Positions 17,468 through 26,507 of a DNA stretch of 64,000 nt are shown piece after piece; within the stretch, counting starts at the first letter, position 1; every line of letters starts with the position of its first letter. Below the pieces are notes generated by a model, which ran no database searches, was not told the DNA's origin, and saw only the letters and a list, made by a program, of their open reading frames with translations. A program made the position numbers and the translations under genes. The DNA is from CADEED01 sp043747875 (GTDB taxonomy: Bacteria > Pseudomonadota > Gammaproteobacteria > Steroidobacterales > Steroidobacteraceae), in contig JAYTOI010000192.1 of assembly GCA_043747875.1 (NCBI GenBank), positions 11,898 through 75,897 of the forward strand. Reading direction: 5' to 3'.

Positions 17468-18985
17468 ATGAGTCGCCCCACCGCCATCTACTCCGCCGCG
17501 CAGGTGCGCGCGCTCGACGCCTGGGAAATCCAGAAACGGGGGGTGCCGTCGTATTCGCTCATGACGCGCGCCGCCGAGGGGGCGCTGCAAGTCGTGCGCG
17601 GCCGGTGGTCCCACGCAAAACGCATCGTCATCGTGTGCGGCGGGGGCAACAACGGCGGCGACGGTTACGTGCTGGCGCGACTTGCGCGCGATGCCGGGCT
17701 GCAGGCGCTGGTGCTCGCGGCCACGCCACCCGACCAGCTGACGGGCGACGCGCGACGCGCGCAGGAGGCGTGGATCGCGGCCGGCGGTGCCGCGCCTGGG
17801 TTCGCGGCCGATGCGTTGTCCGGCGGCGACGTGATCGTCGATGCCTTGTTAGGCACCGGCATGCGTGGACGCCCGCGCCCGGAAGCGATCGCGGTGATCC
17901 GCGCCATCCATGCGGCCCGCCGGCCGGTGCTCGCGCTCGACCTCCCTTCCGGCATCGACGCCGACAGTGGCGTGGTACACGAGGCCGCGGTGCGCGCCGA
18001 GGTCACCATCACCTTCGTCGCGTTCAAGTCGGGGTTGTTCCTGGGCGCGGGGCCGGAGCACGCCGGTGCGGTCGTGCTCGACGAACTGGGCATCGTCGCG
18101 CCGACGCTGCCGCAGTTCGTGCCGCTCATGCGGCGCATCGACGAGACGGAGCTCGCCGCCGCGCTGCCGCGCCGCGCGCGCGATGCGCACAAGGGCAGCC
18201 ATGGCCGCGTGCTGGTCATCGGCGGCGGCGCGGGCATGCCGGGTGCGCTGCGACTGGCCGGTGAGGCGGCGCTGCGCAGCGGCGCGGGCCTGGTGACGGC
18301 GGCGGGTATGCCCGAGAACCTCCTCCCCGTGACGGCCACGCGGCCCGAGCTCATCTATCTACCCGTGTCCGATAACAGCCTGGACGCCGCGGTGCGCGCC
18401 GCCGACGTGCTGGCCATCGGCCCGGGCCTCGGCGTCGGCGAATGGGCACAGCGGCTGTGGGCACAGATGCTGCGCGTCGAGGACATACCAGCGGTGGTCG
18501 ACGCGGATGCGCTCAATCTGCTCGCGCTGACCCCGGTCAAACTACCCGAGGACTGGATCATCACGCCGCATCCGGGCGAAGCCGCGCGTTTGCTGGGCAC
18601 GGACACGCGCGACGTGCAGGCCGACCGGCTGGGTGCCGTGCGCGAATTGCACGCGCGCTATGGCGCGATAACCGTACTCAAGGGCGCCGGATCGCTGGTG
18701 GCCAGCGGCACCGGCGGCGCGCCCGAGATCTTCATCTGCGAGCGCGGCAATCCGGGCATGGCGAGCGCGGGAATGGGCGATGTGCTCACCGGCGTCATCG
18801 CGGGCGTGCGCGCGCAGGTCGCGGACAGCGCGCTGGCGGCGCGCGTTGGTGTGCTCGTCCATGCGCTCGCGGGCGATGCTGCGGCCCACTCCTCGAGCGG
18901 AGGGCGCGTCGATGGCCGCAGCGGGCAGCGCGGTCTGCTGGCCGGAGACGTGCTGGCCGAATTACGAGGATGCATCAACCCGTGA
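17468..18985 (+). CDS. nnr: Bifunctional NAD(P)HX epimerase / ADP-dependent NAD(P)HX dehydratase
   Basis: Repairs hydrated NAD(P)H: the N-terminal YjeF_N domain epimerises NADHX and the C-terminal carbohydrate-kinase-like domain dehydrates it using ADP. Of 505 residues, 1-215 are the epimerase (IVIVCGGGNNGGDGYVLAR, VDALLGTGMRGRP, LALDLPSGIDADSG). About 230-500 are the dehydratase (HKGSHGRVLVIGGGAGMPGA, LAIGPGLG, VVDADALNLLA, ITPHPGEAARLLG, NPGMASAGMGDVLTGVIAG). ATG 17468 was chosen for the domain boundary; the frame is open far upstream across queG. It leads the tsaE-amidase-mutL run, as in many Gammaproteobacteria. Confidence 0.96.
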   Translation: MSRPTAIYSAAQVRALDAWEIQKRGVPSYSLMTRAAEGALQVVRGRWSHAKRIVIVCGGGNNGGDGYVLARLARDAGLQALVLAATPPDQLTGDARRAQEAWIAAGGAAPGFAADALSGGDVIVDALLGTGMRGRPRPEAIAVIRAIHAARRPVLALDLPSGIDADSGVVHEAAVRAEVTITFVAFKSGLFLGAGPEHAGAVVLDELGIVAPTLPQFVPLMRRIDETELAAALPRRARDAHKGSHGRVLVIGGGAGMPGALRLAGEAALRSGAGLVTAAGMPENLLPVTATRPELIYLPVSDNSLDAAVRAADVLAIGPGLGVGEWAQRLWAQMLRVEDIPAVVDADALNLLALTPVKLPEDWIITPHPGEAARLLGTDTRDVQADRLGAVRELHARYGAITVLKGAGSLVASGTGGAPEIFICERGNPGMASAGMGDVLTGVIAGVRAQVADSALAARVGVLVHALAGDAAAHSSSGGRVDGRSGQRGLLAGDVLAELRGCINP

Positions 18986-19443
18986 GTCTGGCGAACGCGC
19001 GCGGATCCTGGCTGACACGTGACGCGGAGCAGACCGAGGCGCTGGCCGCCCGCTTGTTAGGCGTGCCGGTGCCGCGCAGCACGCCCTGCCGCGTGGTCGA
19101 GCTGCGTGGCGACCTCGGCTCAGGCAAGTCCACGTTCGCGCGTGGCGCATTGCGTGCACTGGGCGCGCGCGGGGCCATCAAGAGCCCCACGTACACGCTG
19201 CTCGAGAGCTACGAATTGCCGGCCGTGCACGTGGTGCATCTCGATCTCTACCGCCTCAGCGATCCCGAAGAGCTCGAGCACCTGGGGCTCGCGGACTATC
19301 ACCAGGCAGGGTGCCTCTGGCTCATCGAGTGGCCTGAGAAGGGGGTGGGAAGGCTGCCCGCCGCCGACCAAAGTTTCGAGTTTTCGATCACCAATGAAGG
19401 CCATCGCATCGAGAGGATTGAAAATCCTGGCCGAAATAAGTAA
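18970..19443 (+). CDS. tsaE: tRNA threonylcarbamoyladenosine biosynthesis ATPase TsaE
   Basis: ATPase partner of TsaB/TsaD in t6A37 synthesis. The roughly 157-residue protein has a P-loop (LRGDLGSGKSTFARG), the switch-like KSPTYTLLESY, HLDLYRLSDPEELEHLGL and LIEWPEKG. The ATG at 18970 overlaps the nnr 3' end by 16 bases. A GTG at 18982 overlapping the nnr stop is an equally possible start, four codons later. It is followed by the amidase, the usual order. Confidence 0.95.
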   Translation: MHQPVSLANARGSWLTRDAEQTEALAARLLGVPVPRSTPCRVVELRGDLGSGKSTFARGALRALGARGAIKSPTYTLLESYELPAVHVVHLDLYRLSDPEELEHLGLADYHQAGCLWLIEWPEKGVGRLPAADQSFEFSITNEGHRIERIENPGRNK

Positions 19444-19472
19444 ATTGCACAGCAACTGTCACCTAGAACTCC

Positions 19473-20741
19473 ATGATGCAGAAGGATTTTCCGAGGACGA
19501 AATTGCGGATGCGACTTGCCCATGGGCTGACGCTGCTCGCCGCGCTCGCGGGAGTCTCGGGGCCACTGTCGGCCGCTGAGATCCGCGCGCTGCGCATTTC
19601 GTCCACCGATACCGGCACGCGCGTCGTGTTCGATCTTTCCGGACCGGTCACGCACAAAGCATTCGCATTGGACCATCCGGCGCGCATCGTCGTCGATGTC
19701 TCGCGCGCCTCGCTGAGGTCCGAACTCCCGCTGCCCGATGCGCAGGGCGTCATCACGAAGATGCGAACGGGCGCGCTGCCGCGTCACGGCGTGCGGCTCG
19801 TATTCGAGGTAGCCGGCCCGGTCACTTTCGAGACCGCGGCCGCGGTGCCGGCGGGTGACGCCGGTCACCGGCTGGTGCTCGACATCGCCGGCTCTGCCGC
19901 GAAAACCGTGGCTGGGACGCCGAGCGCTCCATCCGCTTCGGCCGTGCCCGTCGCGATCCGTCCCGCGCACGCGCCAGGTGAAAACGGACGCGACATCGTC
20001 ATCGTCGTCGATGCGGGTCACGGTGGCGTCGATCCTGGCGCCTCCGGAAAACGCGGCACGCGCGAGAAGAACGTCGTGCTCGCGATCGCGAAGGCGCTGG
20101 CGGCGCGCATCGACGAAGAGCCCGGCATGAAAGCCGTGCTGACGCGCGATGGTGACTACTTCCTCACGTTGCCGGAGCGTGCCAAACGCGCGCGCCAGGC
20201 GAAGGCCGACCTGTTTGTCTCGATTCACGCCGACGCGATCGCGAATCCGGATGTCTCGGGCTCGTCTGTGTACGTGCTGTCCGACCGCGGCGCATCGTCG
20301 GAGGCCGCGCGCTGGCTGGCCGAGCGCGAGAACGCGGCCGACCTCATGGGCGGCGTCAAACTCGACGACAAAGACCCCACGCTCGCCAACGTGCTCATGG
20401 ATCTCTCGCAGACCGCGAGCATCTCGGCGAGCATGGTCGCGGCCGAGAACGTACTGAAGTCGCTGGATCGGGTCGGCGAGGTGCGCAAGCCGCGCGTTCA
20501 ACAGGCCGGATTCGTCGTGCTCAAGTCGCCCGACGTCCCGTCACTGCTGGTCGAGACCGCGTTCATCTCGAACCGGGAGGACGAGCGCAAACTCGCGCTG
20601 CCGGCGCACCGCGCCAAGCTCGCAAACGCGATCTTCGAGGGCATCACGCAATACTTCGAGGGCAACGCGCCCGACGGCACGCGGCTCGCCGCGACCCGCC
20701 GCGCCGCGATGGCCGGCTCGCAGGTCGAACTGCGCAAGTAA
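19473..20741 (+). CDS. N-acetylmuramoyl-L-alanine amidase (AmiB/AmiC type)
   Basis: Periplasmic cell-wall amidase that separates daughter cells by cleaving the lactyl-peptide bond. 422 residues: a signal peptide (LAHGLTLLAALAGVSGPLSAA), an AMIN domain (about 40-145, IRALRISSTDTGTRVVFDLSG) that targets septal peptidoglycan, an Ala/Pro linker, and the zinc-dependent Amidase_3 domain (about 175-400). The amidase shows IVVDAGHGGVDPGASG with the first His ligand, the Glu of REKNVVLAIA, FVSIHADAI and LVETAFISN. A C-terminal LysM domain, present in many AmiB proteins, is absent. ATG 19509 is an alternative start that gives a tighter signal peptide. The division regulators that activate such amidases (EnvC or NlpD) are not nearby. 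Confidence 0.93.
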   Translation: MMQKDFPRTKLRMRLAHGLTLLAALAGVSGPLSAAEIRALRISSTDTGTRVVFDLSGPVTHKAFALDHPARIVVDVSRASLRSELPLPDAQGVITKMRTGALPRHGVRLVFEVAGPVTFETAAAVPAGDAGHRLVLDIAGSAAKTVAGTPSAPSASAVPVAIRPAHAPGENGRDIVIVVDAGHGGVDPGASGKRGTREKNVVLAIAKALAARIDEEPGMKAVLTRDGDYFLTLPERAKRARQAKADLFVSIHADAIANPDVSGSSVYVLSDRGASSEAARWLAERENAADLMGGVKLDDKDPTLANVLMDLSQTASISASMVAAENVLKSLDRVGEVRKPRVQQAGFVVLKSPDVPSLLVETAFISNREDERKLALPAHRAKLANAIFEGITQYFEGNAPDGTRLAATRRAAMAGSQVELRK

Positions 20742-20762
20742 CGGGCGAGCGGCGGCAGAGAT

Positions 20763-20812
20763 AGAGGGACAGTCCCCTTTATTACAAGGCGAAAAAGAGG
20801 ACAGTCCCTTTA
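20763..20812. repeat. Paired near-palindromic GGACAGTCCC repeats upstream of mutL
   Basis: Two almost identical units, AGAGGGACAGTCCCCTTTA (20763-20781) and AGAGGACAGTCCCTTTA (20796-20812), separated by 14 AT-richer bases. Each core is palindromic except for its centre. They fill the gap between the amidase stop and the mutL start. They could be a small dispersed repeat, an operator or an attenuator; the sequence alone does not decide. Confidence 0.7.
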
Positions 20813-20825
20813 CACTGCGCGGGCC

Positions 20826-22607
20826 ATGCCCATCCGCATTCTCGACCACCACCTCATCGATCAAATCGCCGCCGGCGAGGTCATCGAACGGCCCGCATCC
20901 ATCGTCAAGGAGTTGGTCGAGAACAGTCTCGACGCCGGCGCTCAGAGTGTCGAGGTGGAGATCGAAGCGGGTGGCGTGCGTCTGACGCGCGTGCGCGACG
21001 ATGGCATCGGTATCCCCGAGTCCGAGCTCAAGCTCGCGCTGTCGCGCCACGCGACCAGCAAGGTCGCTTGCGCTGCGGATCTTGCGGCGATAACCACGCT
21101 GGGATTCCGCGGCGAGGCGCTGCCGTCGATTGCATCCGTGTCGCGTTTCGAAATCACGTCGCGGCATGCGCAAGCGCCGCGCGCAGCGCGCCTCAGCGTC
21201 GAGGCCGGCACCATCGGCGAGCCTGCGCCGGCCGCGCATCCGCAGGGCACGACGATCGAAGTGCGCGATCTCTTTTACAACCTGCCCGCGCGTCGCAAGT
21301 TCCTGCGCAGTGAAATCACGGAGCAGGGCCACATCGTGCGGCTGGTCGAGCGCCTCGCGCTGTCGCGCGACGACGTCGCGTTTCGGCTGCGCTCCGGCTC
21401 GCGCACGCTGCTCGACGCGCCGGCCATGAACGGATCAGGTGGTGCGGCGGACCATGGCTTGGCGCGTCTCGCGCGGGTCGTCGGGGCGGAATTCGCGCAG
21501 CGCGCGATCGCGATCGATCACTCCGCCGGCCCGGTGCGGCTGCGCGGTTGGATCGGCGCGCCGGCGGCCGCGCGCGCGAACTCCGACCTGCAATTCTGGT
21601 TCGTCAACGGCCGCGCGGTGCGCGATCGCCTGTTGATGAACGCCGTGCGCATGGGCTACCGCGACGTTCTGTATTCGGGTCGGCAGCCCGCGTACGTGCT
21701 GTACCTCGAGATCGACCCCGAACTCGTCGACGTGAACGCGCATCCGCAGAAGCTCGAAGTGCGCTTCCGCGACAGCCGGCAGATCCACGACTTCGTATTC
21801 CGCGCCGTCGAGCGGCAGCTCGCGGGCACCAAGCCCGGGACGAGCGCGCTGCCGCCCGCCTTCTCGCCCTCGAACGGTCACTACACCCAACCTCTGACTT
21901 TTCACACACCCGGGGCGCCGACTGGCGTGTGGGCCATTGCCGAGAGTCTGCGCGGAGTGAGCAGCGAGGCCGCGCCCTTCGAATTCGAAAACGGCGCGCC
22001 GGAGGAGCGTGCGCGCGATGGCGCCGGTGCGCCGCCGCTCGGCGAGGCGCTGGCGCAGATCCACGGGATCTACATCCTGGCGCAGAACGAGCAGGGGCTC
22101 GTGCTGGTGGACATGCACGCGGCGCACGAGCGCGTGCTCTATGAAAAGCTCAAGGCCCAGGCGGGTGGCATCGCGCGTCAGTTGCTGCTCGCGCCCGTCG
22201 CGGTGTCGCTCAAGGTGGACGAGCTCGACGCGGTGCTCGAGCACGCGGACGACTGGGCCGCGGCGGGGTTCGATCTCGAGCGGCTGTCGCCCGATACGCT
22301 GGTCGTGCGCTCCGTGCCGGCGATGCTGCCGCACGAGGACATCCCGGCGCTGGTGCGCGACGTGGTGCACGGCGTGGCGTCGGACGGCACGGCGCACCAT
22401 CTGGATGGCGCGACCGACCGGTTGTTAGGCACCCTCGCGTGCCGCTCGGCGATCCATGCGCACCGGCGGCTGTCGCTGGCGGAGATGAACGCGCTGCTGC
22501 GGCAGATGGAGCAGACGCCGCGCGCCGATCAATGCAATCACGGTCGGCCGACCTGGACGCAGGTGACGCTGTCCGAGCTCGACCGCATGTTCCTGCGTGG
22601 TCGTTAG
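20826..22607 (+). CDS. mutL: DNA mismatch repair protein MutL, endonuclease-motif type
   Basis: Couples mismatch recognition by MutS to strand removal. The 593-residue protein begins with the GHKL ATPase domain (IAAGEVIERPASIVKELVEN, then FRGEALPSI and NLPARRKFL). A linker follows, then a C-terminal dimerisation domain. The C-terminus keeps the metal-dependent endonuclease motif DMHAAHERVLYE (from about D429) and the CNHGRP motif near the end (DQCNHGRPTW). E. coli-type MutL lacks these. Intrinsic nicking activity is therefore expected, and a MutH-independent pathway is likely (inference). It starts 84 bases after the amidase and is followed closely by miaA. Confidence 0.96.
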   Translation: MPIRILDHHLIDQIAAGEVIERPASIVKELVENSLDAGAQSVEVEIEAGGVRLTRVRDDGIGIPESELKLALSRHATSKVACAADLAAITTLGFRGEALPSIASVSRFEITSRHAQAPRAARLSVEAGTIGEPAPAAHPQGTTIEVRDLFYNLPARRKFLRSEITEQGHIVRLVERLALSRDDVAFRLRSGSRTLLDAPAMNGSGGAADHGLARLARVVGAEFAQRAIAIDHSAGPVRLRGWIGAPAAARANSDLQFWFVNGRAVRDRLLMNAVRMGYRDVLYSGRQPAYVLYLEIDPELVDVNAHPQKLEVRFRDSRQIHDFVFRAVERQLAGTKPGTSALPPAFSPSNGHYTQPLTFHTPGAPTGVWAIAESLRGVSSEAAPFEFENGAPEERARDGAGAPPLGEALAQIHGIYILAQNEQGLVLVDMHAAHERVLYEKLKAQAGGIARQLLLAPVAVSLKVDELDAVLEHADDWAAAGFDLERLSPDTLVVRSVPAMLPHEDIPALVRDVVHGVASDGTAHHLDGATDRLLGTLACRSAIHAHRRLSLAEMNALLRQMEQTPRADQCNHGRPTWTQVTLSELDRMFLRGR

Positions 22608-22648
22608 GCGGCGCGGACTCCGGCAAACCGCGTCCCGGAACCATTAGC

Positions 22649-23584
22649 ATGAAGCAGCGACCGATCGCCGTGCTCACGGGGCCCACGGGCACGGGCAAGA
22701 GCGCCATCGCCCTGGCACTCGCGCGAGAATTTCCGCTCGAGATCGTCAGTGCCGATTCGGCGCAGGTCTATCGGGGGCTCGACATCGGCAGCGCCAAACC
22801 GTCGGCGCACGAGCGCGCGGCGGTACCCCATCACCTCATCGATTTGATCGATCCCGTCGCAAGTTACTCGGCGGGGCAGTTCGTGCGCGACGCCAGCCGC
22901 GCCATCACGGACATCGAAGCGCGCGGCCGCGTGCCGCTCATCGTCGGCGGCACGATGTTGTATCTGCGCGCGCTCATCGGGGGCATCGCAACGTTGCCGG
23001 AGAGCAGCGCGCAGATCCGCGCCGAGCTCGACGCGGATGCCGCACGTCTCGGCTGGCCGGCGTTGCACGCGCGGCTGGCCACCGTGGATGCCTCGGCGGC
23101 GGCGCGCATCCATCCCAACGACGCGCAGCGCATTCAGCGCGCGCTCGAGGTGCACGCCGCGACCGGTGAGCCGATCTCGGCCTTGCAGGCGCGCACCCGT
23201 TCGCCACTGGCGCGCGAGTTCGTCACGGTCGCGCTGGTACCGGGCGATCGCGTGCGTCTGCATGCGGGGCTCGCCGCGCGGTTCGACGCGATGATGGCCG
23301 CGGGGCTGCTAGACGAAGTGCGGGGGTTGTTCGCGCGCGGCGACCTGACCGAGGGACATCCAGCCGTCCGCGCCGTTGGATATCGCCAGCTCTGGTCGCA
23401 TCTCGCGGGCAGCTATTCGCTCGATGTGGCCCATGCGCGCGCGGTGGCGGCGACGCGCCAGCTCGCGAAGCGGCAGATGACCTGGATGCGCTCGATGCCG
23501 GAGATACGCCCCCTCGATCCCTATAATGCTCAAAGCTTTGTAGGCGTACGTGAATCCCTGGTTGCCGCCTCGTGCCTCGTTTGA
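22649..23584 (+). CDS. miaA: tRNA dimethylallyltransferase
   Basis: Adds a dimethylallyl group to A37 of tRNAs reading UNN codons. The 311-residue protein has the P-loop TGPTGTGKSAIALALA, the substrate-positioning SADSAQVYRGLDIGSAKP, HHLIDLIDP, LIVGGTMLYLRAL, AVGYRQLW and RQLAKRQMTWMR. It starts 41 bases after mutL. ATG 22649 gives the standard length; the frame is open into mutL. hfq follows, as in nearly all Gammaproteobacteria. Confidence 0.97.
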   Translation: MKQRPIAVLTGPTGTGKSAIALALAREFPLEIVSADSAQVYRGLDIGSAKPSAHERAAVPHHLIDLIDPVASYSAGQFVRDASRAITDIEARGRVPLIVGGTMLYLRALIGGIATLPESSAQIRAELDADAARLGWPALHARLATVDASAAARIHPNDAQRIQRALEVHAATGEPISALQARTRSPLAREFVTVALVPGDRVRLHAGLAARFDAMMAAGLLDEVRGLFARGDLTEGHPAVRAVGYRQLWSHLAGSYSLDVAHARAVAATRQLAKRQMTWMRSMPEIRPLDPYNAQSFVGVRESLVAASCLV

Positions 23585-23654
23585 GTGCGTTGATGGCCGG
23601 GGACCCCGTGATAGACTCGCAGCGTCTGCTTGCTCGAAAAATAAGGAGAACGTC

Positions 23655-23909
23655 ATGGCCAAGGGCCAGTCACTGCAGGACCCGTTTCTGAATACTTTGC
23701 GAAAGGAACGTATCCCGGTGTCAATCTATCTGGTGAATGGAATCAAGTTGCAAGGCCAGATCGATTCGTTTGATCAGTTCGTCGTGTTGCTCAAGAACAG
23801 CGTGAGTCAGATGGTTTACAAACACGCGATTTCGACGGTTGTCCCGGCGCGTAACGTGCGCATCACCAACGAAGATGGGACGACGATCGAGGCGGTCGCC
23901 GGAGAATGA
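23655..23909 (+). CDS. hfq: RNA chaperone Hfq
   Basis: Hexameric Sm-like RNA chaperone that pairs small RNAs with mRNAs. At 84 residues it has a compact C-terminal tail. It shows the conserved QDPFLNTLRKERIPVSIYLV, the Sm1 segment KLQGQIDSFDQFVVLL, and Sm2 with the YKHAISTVVPAR motif. A strong Shine-Dalgarno AAGGAGA lies seven bases upstream of ATG. A small hairpin with T-run follows the stop, so a share of transcripts may end here before hflX. Confidence 0.98.
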   Translation: MAKGQSLQDPFLNTLRKERIPVSIYLVNGIKLQGQIDSFDQFVVLLKNSVSQMVYKHAISTVVPARNVRITNEDGTTIEAVAGE

Positions 23910-23915
23910 TGACCT

Positions 23916-23934
23916 GCGTGCCCGCACGCGTTTT
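23916..23934 (+). terminator. Short hairpin with T-run after hfq
   Basis: GCGTG (23916-23920) pairs with CACGC (23925-23929) around a four-base loop, followed by TTTT (23931-23934). It is weak and likely leaky, because hflX follows closely. Confidence 0.45.
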
Positions 23935-23957
23935 CCCAGCCTTCTCGATATTTAAAA

Positions 23958-25301
23958 GTGTTCGAGCGACCCCGCGCAGGTGAGCGGGCCGTGCTCGTGC
24001 GCCTAGGCATCGGCGCGCCCGCGGACCCCGAAGACATCCTCGAGTTCGAACAGCTCGCGCGCTCGGCGGGCGCGATTCCGGTCGCCAGCATCGGCGGTCG
24101 ACGCGACCGGCCCGATCCCAGATTTTTCGTGGGCAGCGGCAAGGCCGAGGAGCTCAAGGCAGCCGCCGCGGCACACGAAGCCGATGTGGTTCTCTTCGAC
24201 CACCCATTGTCTCCGTCGCAGGAGCGCAATCTCGAGAAGCTCATCGAGCGGCGCGTGCTCGACCGCTCCGGTCTCATCCTCGACATCTTTGCGCAGCGCG
24301 CGCGCAGTCACGAAGGCAAGCTCGAAGTGGAGCTCGCGCAGCTCAAACACATCGCCACGCGTCTGGTGCGCGGCTGGAGTCACCTCGAGCGCCAGCGCGG
24401 CGGAGGCATCGGCAATCGCGGTCCCGGCGAAACGCAGCTGGAGACCGACCGCCGCCTGATCGGCAAGCGCGTCAAGACGCTCACGGAGCGCCTCGAGAAG
24501 ATCAAACAGCAACGCGAGACCGGCCGGCAGCAGCGCGCCGAGATTCCCATCCCGTCGCTCGCGCTCGTCGGCTACACGAACGCGGGCAAGTCCACGCTGT
24601 TCCGTGCGCTCACGGGCGCCGACGCCTACATCGCCGACCAGTTGTTCGCGACGCTGGATCCCACTGTCCGCCGGATCATCTTGCCGGGCAATACCGCCGT
24701 GGTGGTGGCTGACACCGTCGGATTCATTCGCGAGCTGCCGCACGAACTGGTGGCGGCGTTCCAGTCGACCCTGACCGAGGCGCGCGAGGCGACGCTGCTG
24801 CTGCACGTCGTCGACGTCAGCGATCCGCGCCGCGACGAGCACATCGACGAGGTCAACCGCGTGCTCAAGGAAATCGGCGCGCATGATCTGCCGCAGATCC
24901 TTGTGTTCAACAAGATCGACCGCATCGAGGGAGCGCCCCGTATCGAGCGCGACGAGGCAGGACGTGTCACGCATGTCTGGCTGTCGGCCGCCCGGGGTCA
25001 GGGCCTCGACCTGCTGCTCGGCGCGGTCACGGAGCGGTTGTCGCGCGTGGCGCGGCGTGCCACCTTGCGGTTGCCGGTGTGGGCGGGTGAGCTGCGCGCA
25101 CGGCTGTATGCCGCGAACCTCGTCCAGGCAGAGCGCATTGCCGAGGACGGCGCCTTCGAGATCGATACGGAACTTTCCGAGTTCGAGCTGCTCAAGTGGG
25201 CGCGCGAGCCCGGCGTGGAGATTTTGGGCTTCGAAGCGGACGCAACTTGTACCCCCGCGGAGCCCTACCTACAATCGCAGCCCGCCTCGAGAACCACCTG
25301 A
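23958..25301 (+). CDS. hflX: GTPase HflX (ribosome-splitting)
   Basis: GTPase that binds the ribosome E site and rescues stalled or heat-damaged ribosomes. 447 residues: an N-terminal HflX domain (FFVGSGKAEELKAAA, LFDHPLSPSQERNLEKLI), a helical linker with the HflX signature GGIGNRGPGETQLETDRR, the G domain (G1 VGYTNAGKSTLFRAL, G3 DTVGFIRELPHELV, G4 VFNKIDR, G5 LSAA), and a C-terminal domain. The start is GTG 23958. It lies between hfq and hflK, with hflK starting three bases after its stop. Confidence 0.96.
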   Translation: MFERPRAGERAVLVRLGIGAPADPEDILEFEQLARSAGAIPVASIGGRRDRPDPRFFVGSGKAEELKAAAAAHEADVVLFDHPLSPSQERNLEKLIERRVLDRSGLILDIFAQRARSHEGKLEVELAQLKHIATRLVRGWSHLERQRGGGIGNRGPGETQLETDRRLIGKRVKTLTERLEKIKQQRETGRQQRAEIPIPSLALVGYTNAGKSTLFRALTGADAYIADQLFATLDPTVRRIILPGNTAVVVADTVGFIRELPHELVAAFQSTLTEAREATLLLHVVDVSDPRRDEHIDEVNRVLKEIGAHDLPQILVFNKIDRIEGAPRIERDEAGRVTHVWLSAARGQGLDLLLGAVTERLSRVARRATLRLPVWAGELRARLYAANLVQAERIAEDGAFEIDTELSEFELLKWAREPGVEILGFEADATCTPAEPYLQSQPASRTT

Positions 25302-25304
25302 ACC

Positions 25305-26507
25305 ATGGCTTGGAATCAACCCGGTAAAGAGAACAACAACCCTTGGGGCAAGAAACCTGCCTCGGGCGGCAACGATTTCGACCAGGCATTAAAGGACTTC
25401 CAGAAACGTGTGGAATCCCTGTTCGGTGGCGGGGGGCGCTCGGCGACGCCGCTGATCATCATCGGCATCATCATCGTCGGCATCTGGATGCTGACCGGCT
25501 TCTACCAGGTCAAGACAGGCGAACGCGGCGTCGTGCTGCGCTTCGGCAGTCACGTCGAGACGGTCGGTGACGGCCTCATCTGGCGGTTGCCGTGGCCCAT
25601 CGAAACCCTGACCAAGGTCAACACCCAGGCGGTGAGCACGACCTCCTATAAGTCGCGCGTGCTCACGGGCCGCTCCGACGTGGAAGGCGCGGGTGCGCCC
25701 GTGGTCGCGGCTGCGCCGCTCGAGACCATCGCGGCTGCGCCGGTCGAGACCATCGCGGCGAGCACGGGCAACGTGGAAGCCACCGCCATGGTCGAGCTCC
25801 ATGTCGCTGTGCAATACAGCATCAAGGACGCGGAGGATTTCCTCTTCAAGGTGCGCGACCCGAACGCCACGCTCAACGAAGTCAGCGAGAGCGCCATTCG
25901 CGAGGTCGTCGGCCGTCACGACCAGCAGGCCATCCTCTCCAAGAATCGCTTGAACATAGCCGACATGACGCGCGAGATCATGCAGCGCACGCTCGACCAG
26001 TACGAGGCGGGCATCCAGGTTTCCAAGGTGAACATCACAGACGTGCAGGTGCCCGAGGCGGTACAGCAGTCCCAGCGCGATTCGGTCAAGGCCGAAGCCG
26101 ACAAGGAACGCGCCATCAACGAAGCGCTGGCCTACGCGAACGGCATCCTGCCGCAGGCGCAGGGCCGCGCGGCCAAGATCGACCAGGAATCGAAGGGCTA
26201 TCGCGCGCAGATCGTCGCGGCTGCCACCGGCGACGCGTCGCGTTTCAACCAGCTGCTCACGGCCTATGAGAAGGCGCCCGCCGTCACGCGCGAGCGCATG
26301 TACCTCGAGGCCATCGAGAACGTGCTGCGCAGCTCGCGCAAGGTCATCATCGACAGCAAGGGCGGCAACGGCAACATGCTCTATCTACCGCTCGACAAGC
26401 TGGTCGAACGCGCACGCGACGAGGGCACTGGCCCGCGCCCCTCGGTCAGCATCGAGCCGGCCGATTCGTCCACCACTCCCGATCCACGCCAACGCCCGGA
26501 ACGCTGA
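25305..26507 (+). CDS. hflK: FtsH protease modulator HflK (SPFH/stomatin family)
   Basis: Forms with HflC a large membrane cage around the FtsH protease. 400 residues: a Gly/Asn-rich N-terminus, one membrane helix (TPLIIIGIIIVGIWMLTGFY, about 47-66), the SPFH/band-7 domain and a long coiled coil. The canonical segments are GERGVVLRFG, ATAMVELHVAVQYSI, ADKERAINEALAYANGILPQA and LRSSRKVIIDSKGG. Within the SPFH domain (about 129-150) a small Ala-rich duplication APLETIAAAPVETIAAS enlarges the loop where E. coli HflK is shorter. The stop overlaps the hflC start (TGATG). Confidence 0.95.
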   Translation: MAWNQPGKENNNPWGKKPASGGNDFDQALKDFQKRVESLFGGGGRSATPLIIIGIIIVGIWMLTGFYQVKTGERGVVLRFGSHVETVGDGLIWRLPWPIETLTKVNTQAVSTTSYKSRVLTGRSDVEGAGAPVVAAAPLETIAAAPVETIAASTGNVEATAMVELHVAVQYSIKDAEDFLFKVRDPNATLNEVSESAIREVVGRHDQQAILSKNRLNIADMTREIMQRTLDQYEAGIQVSKVNITDVQVPEAVQQSQRDSVKAEADKERAINEALAYANGILPQAQGRAAKIDQESKGYRAQIVAAATGDASRFNQLLTAYEKAPAVTRERMYLEAIENVLRSSRKVIIDSKGGNGNMLYLPLDKLVERARDEGTGPRPSVSIEPADSSTTPDPRQRPER

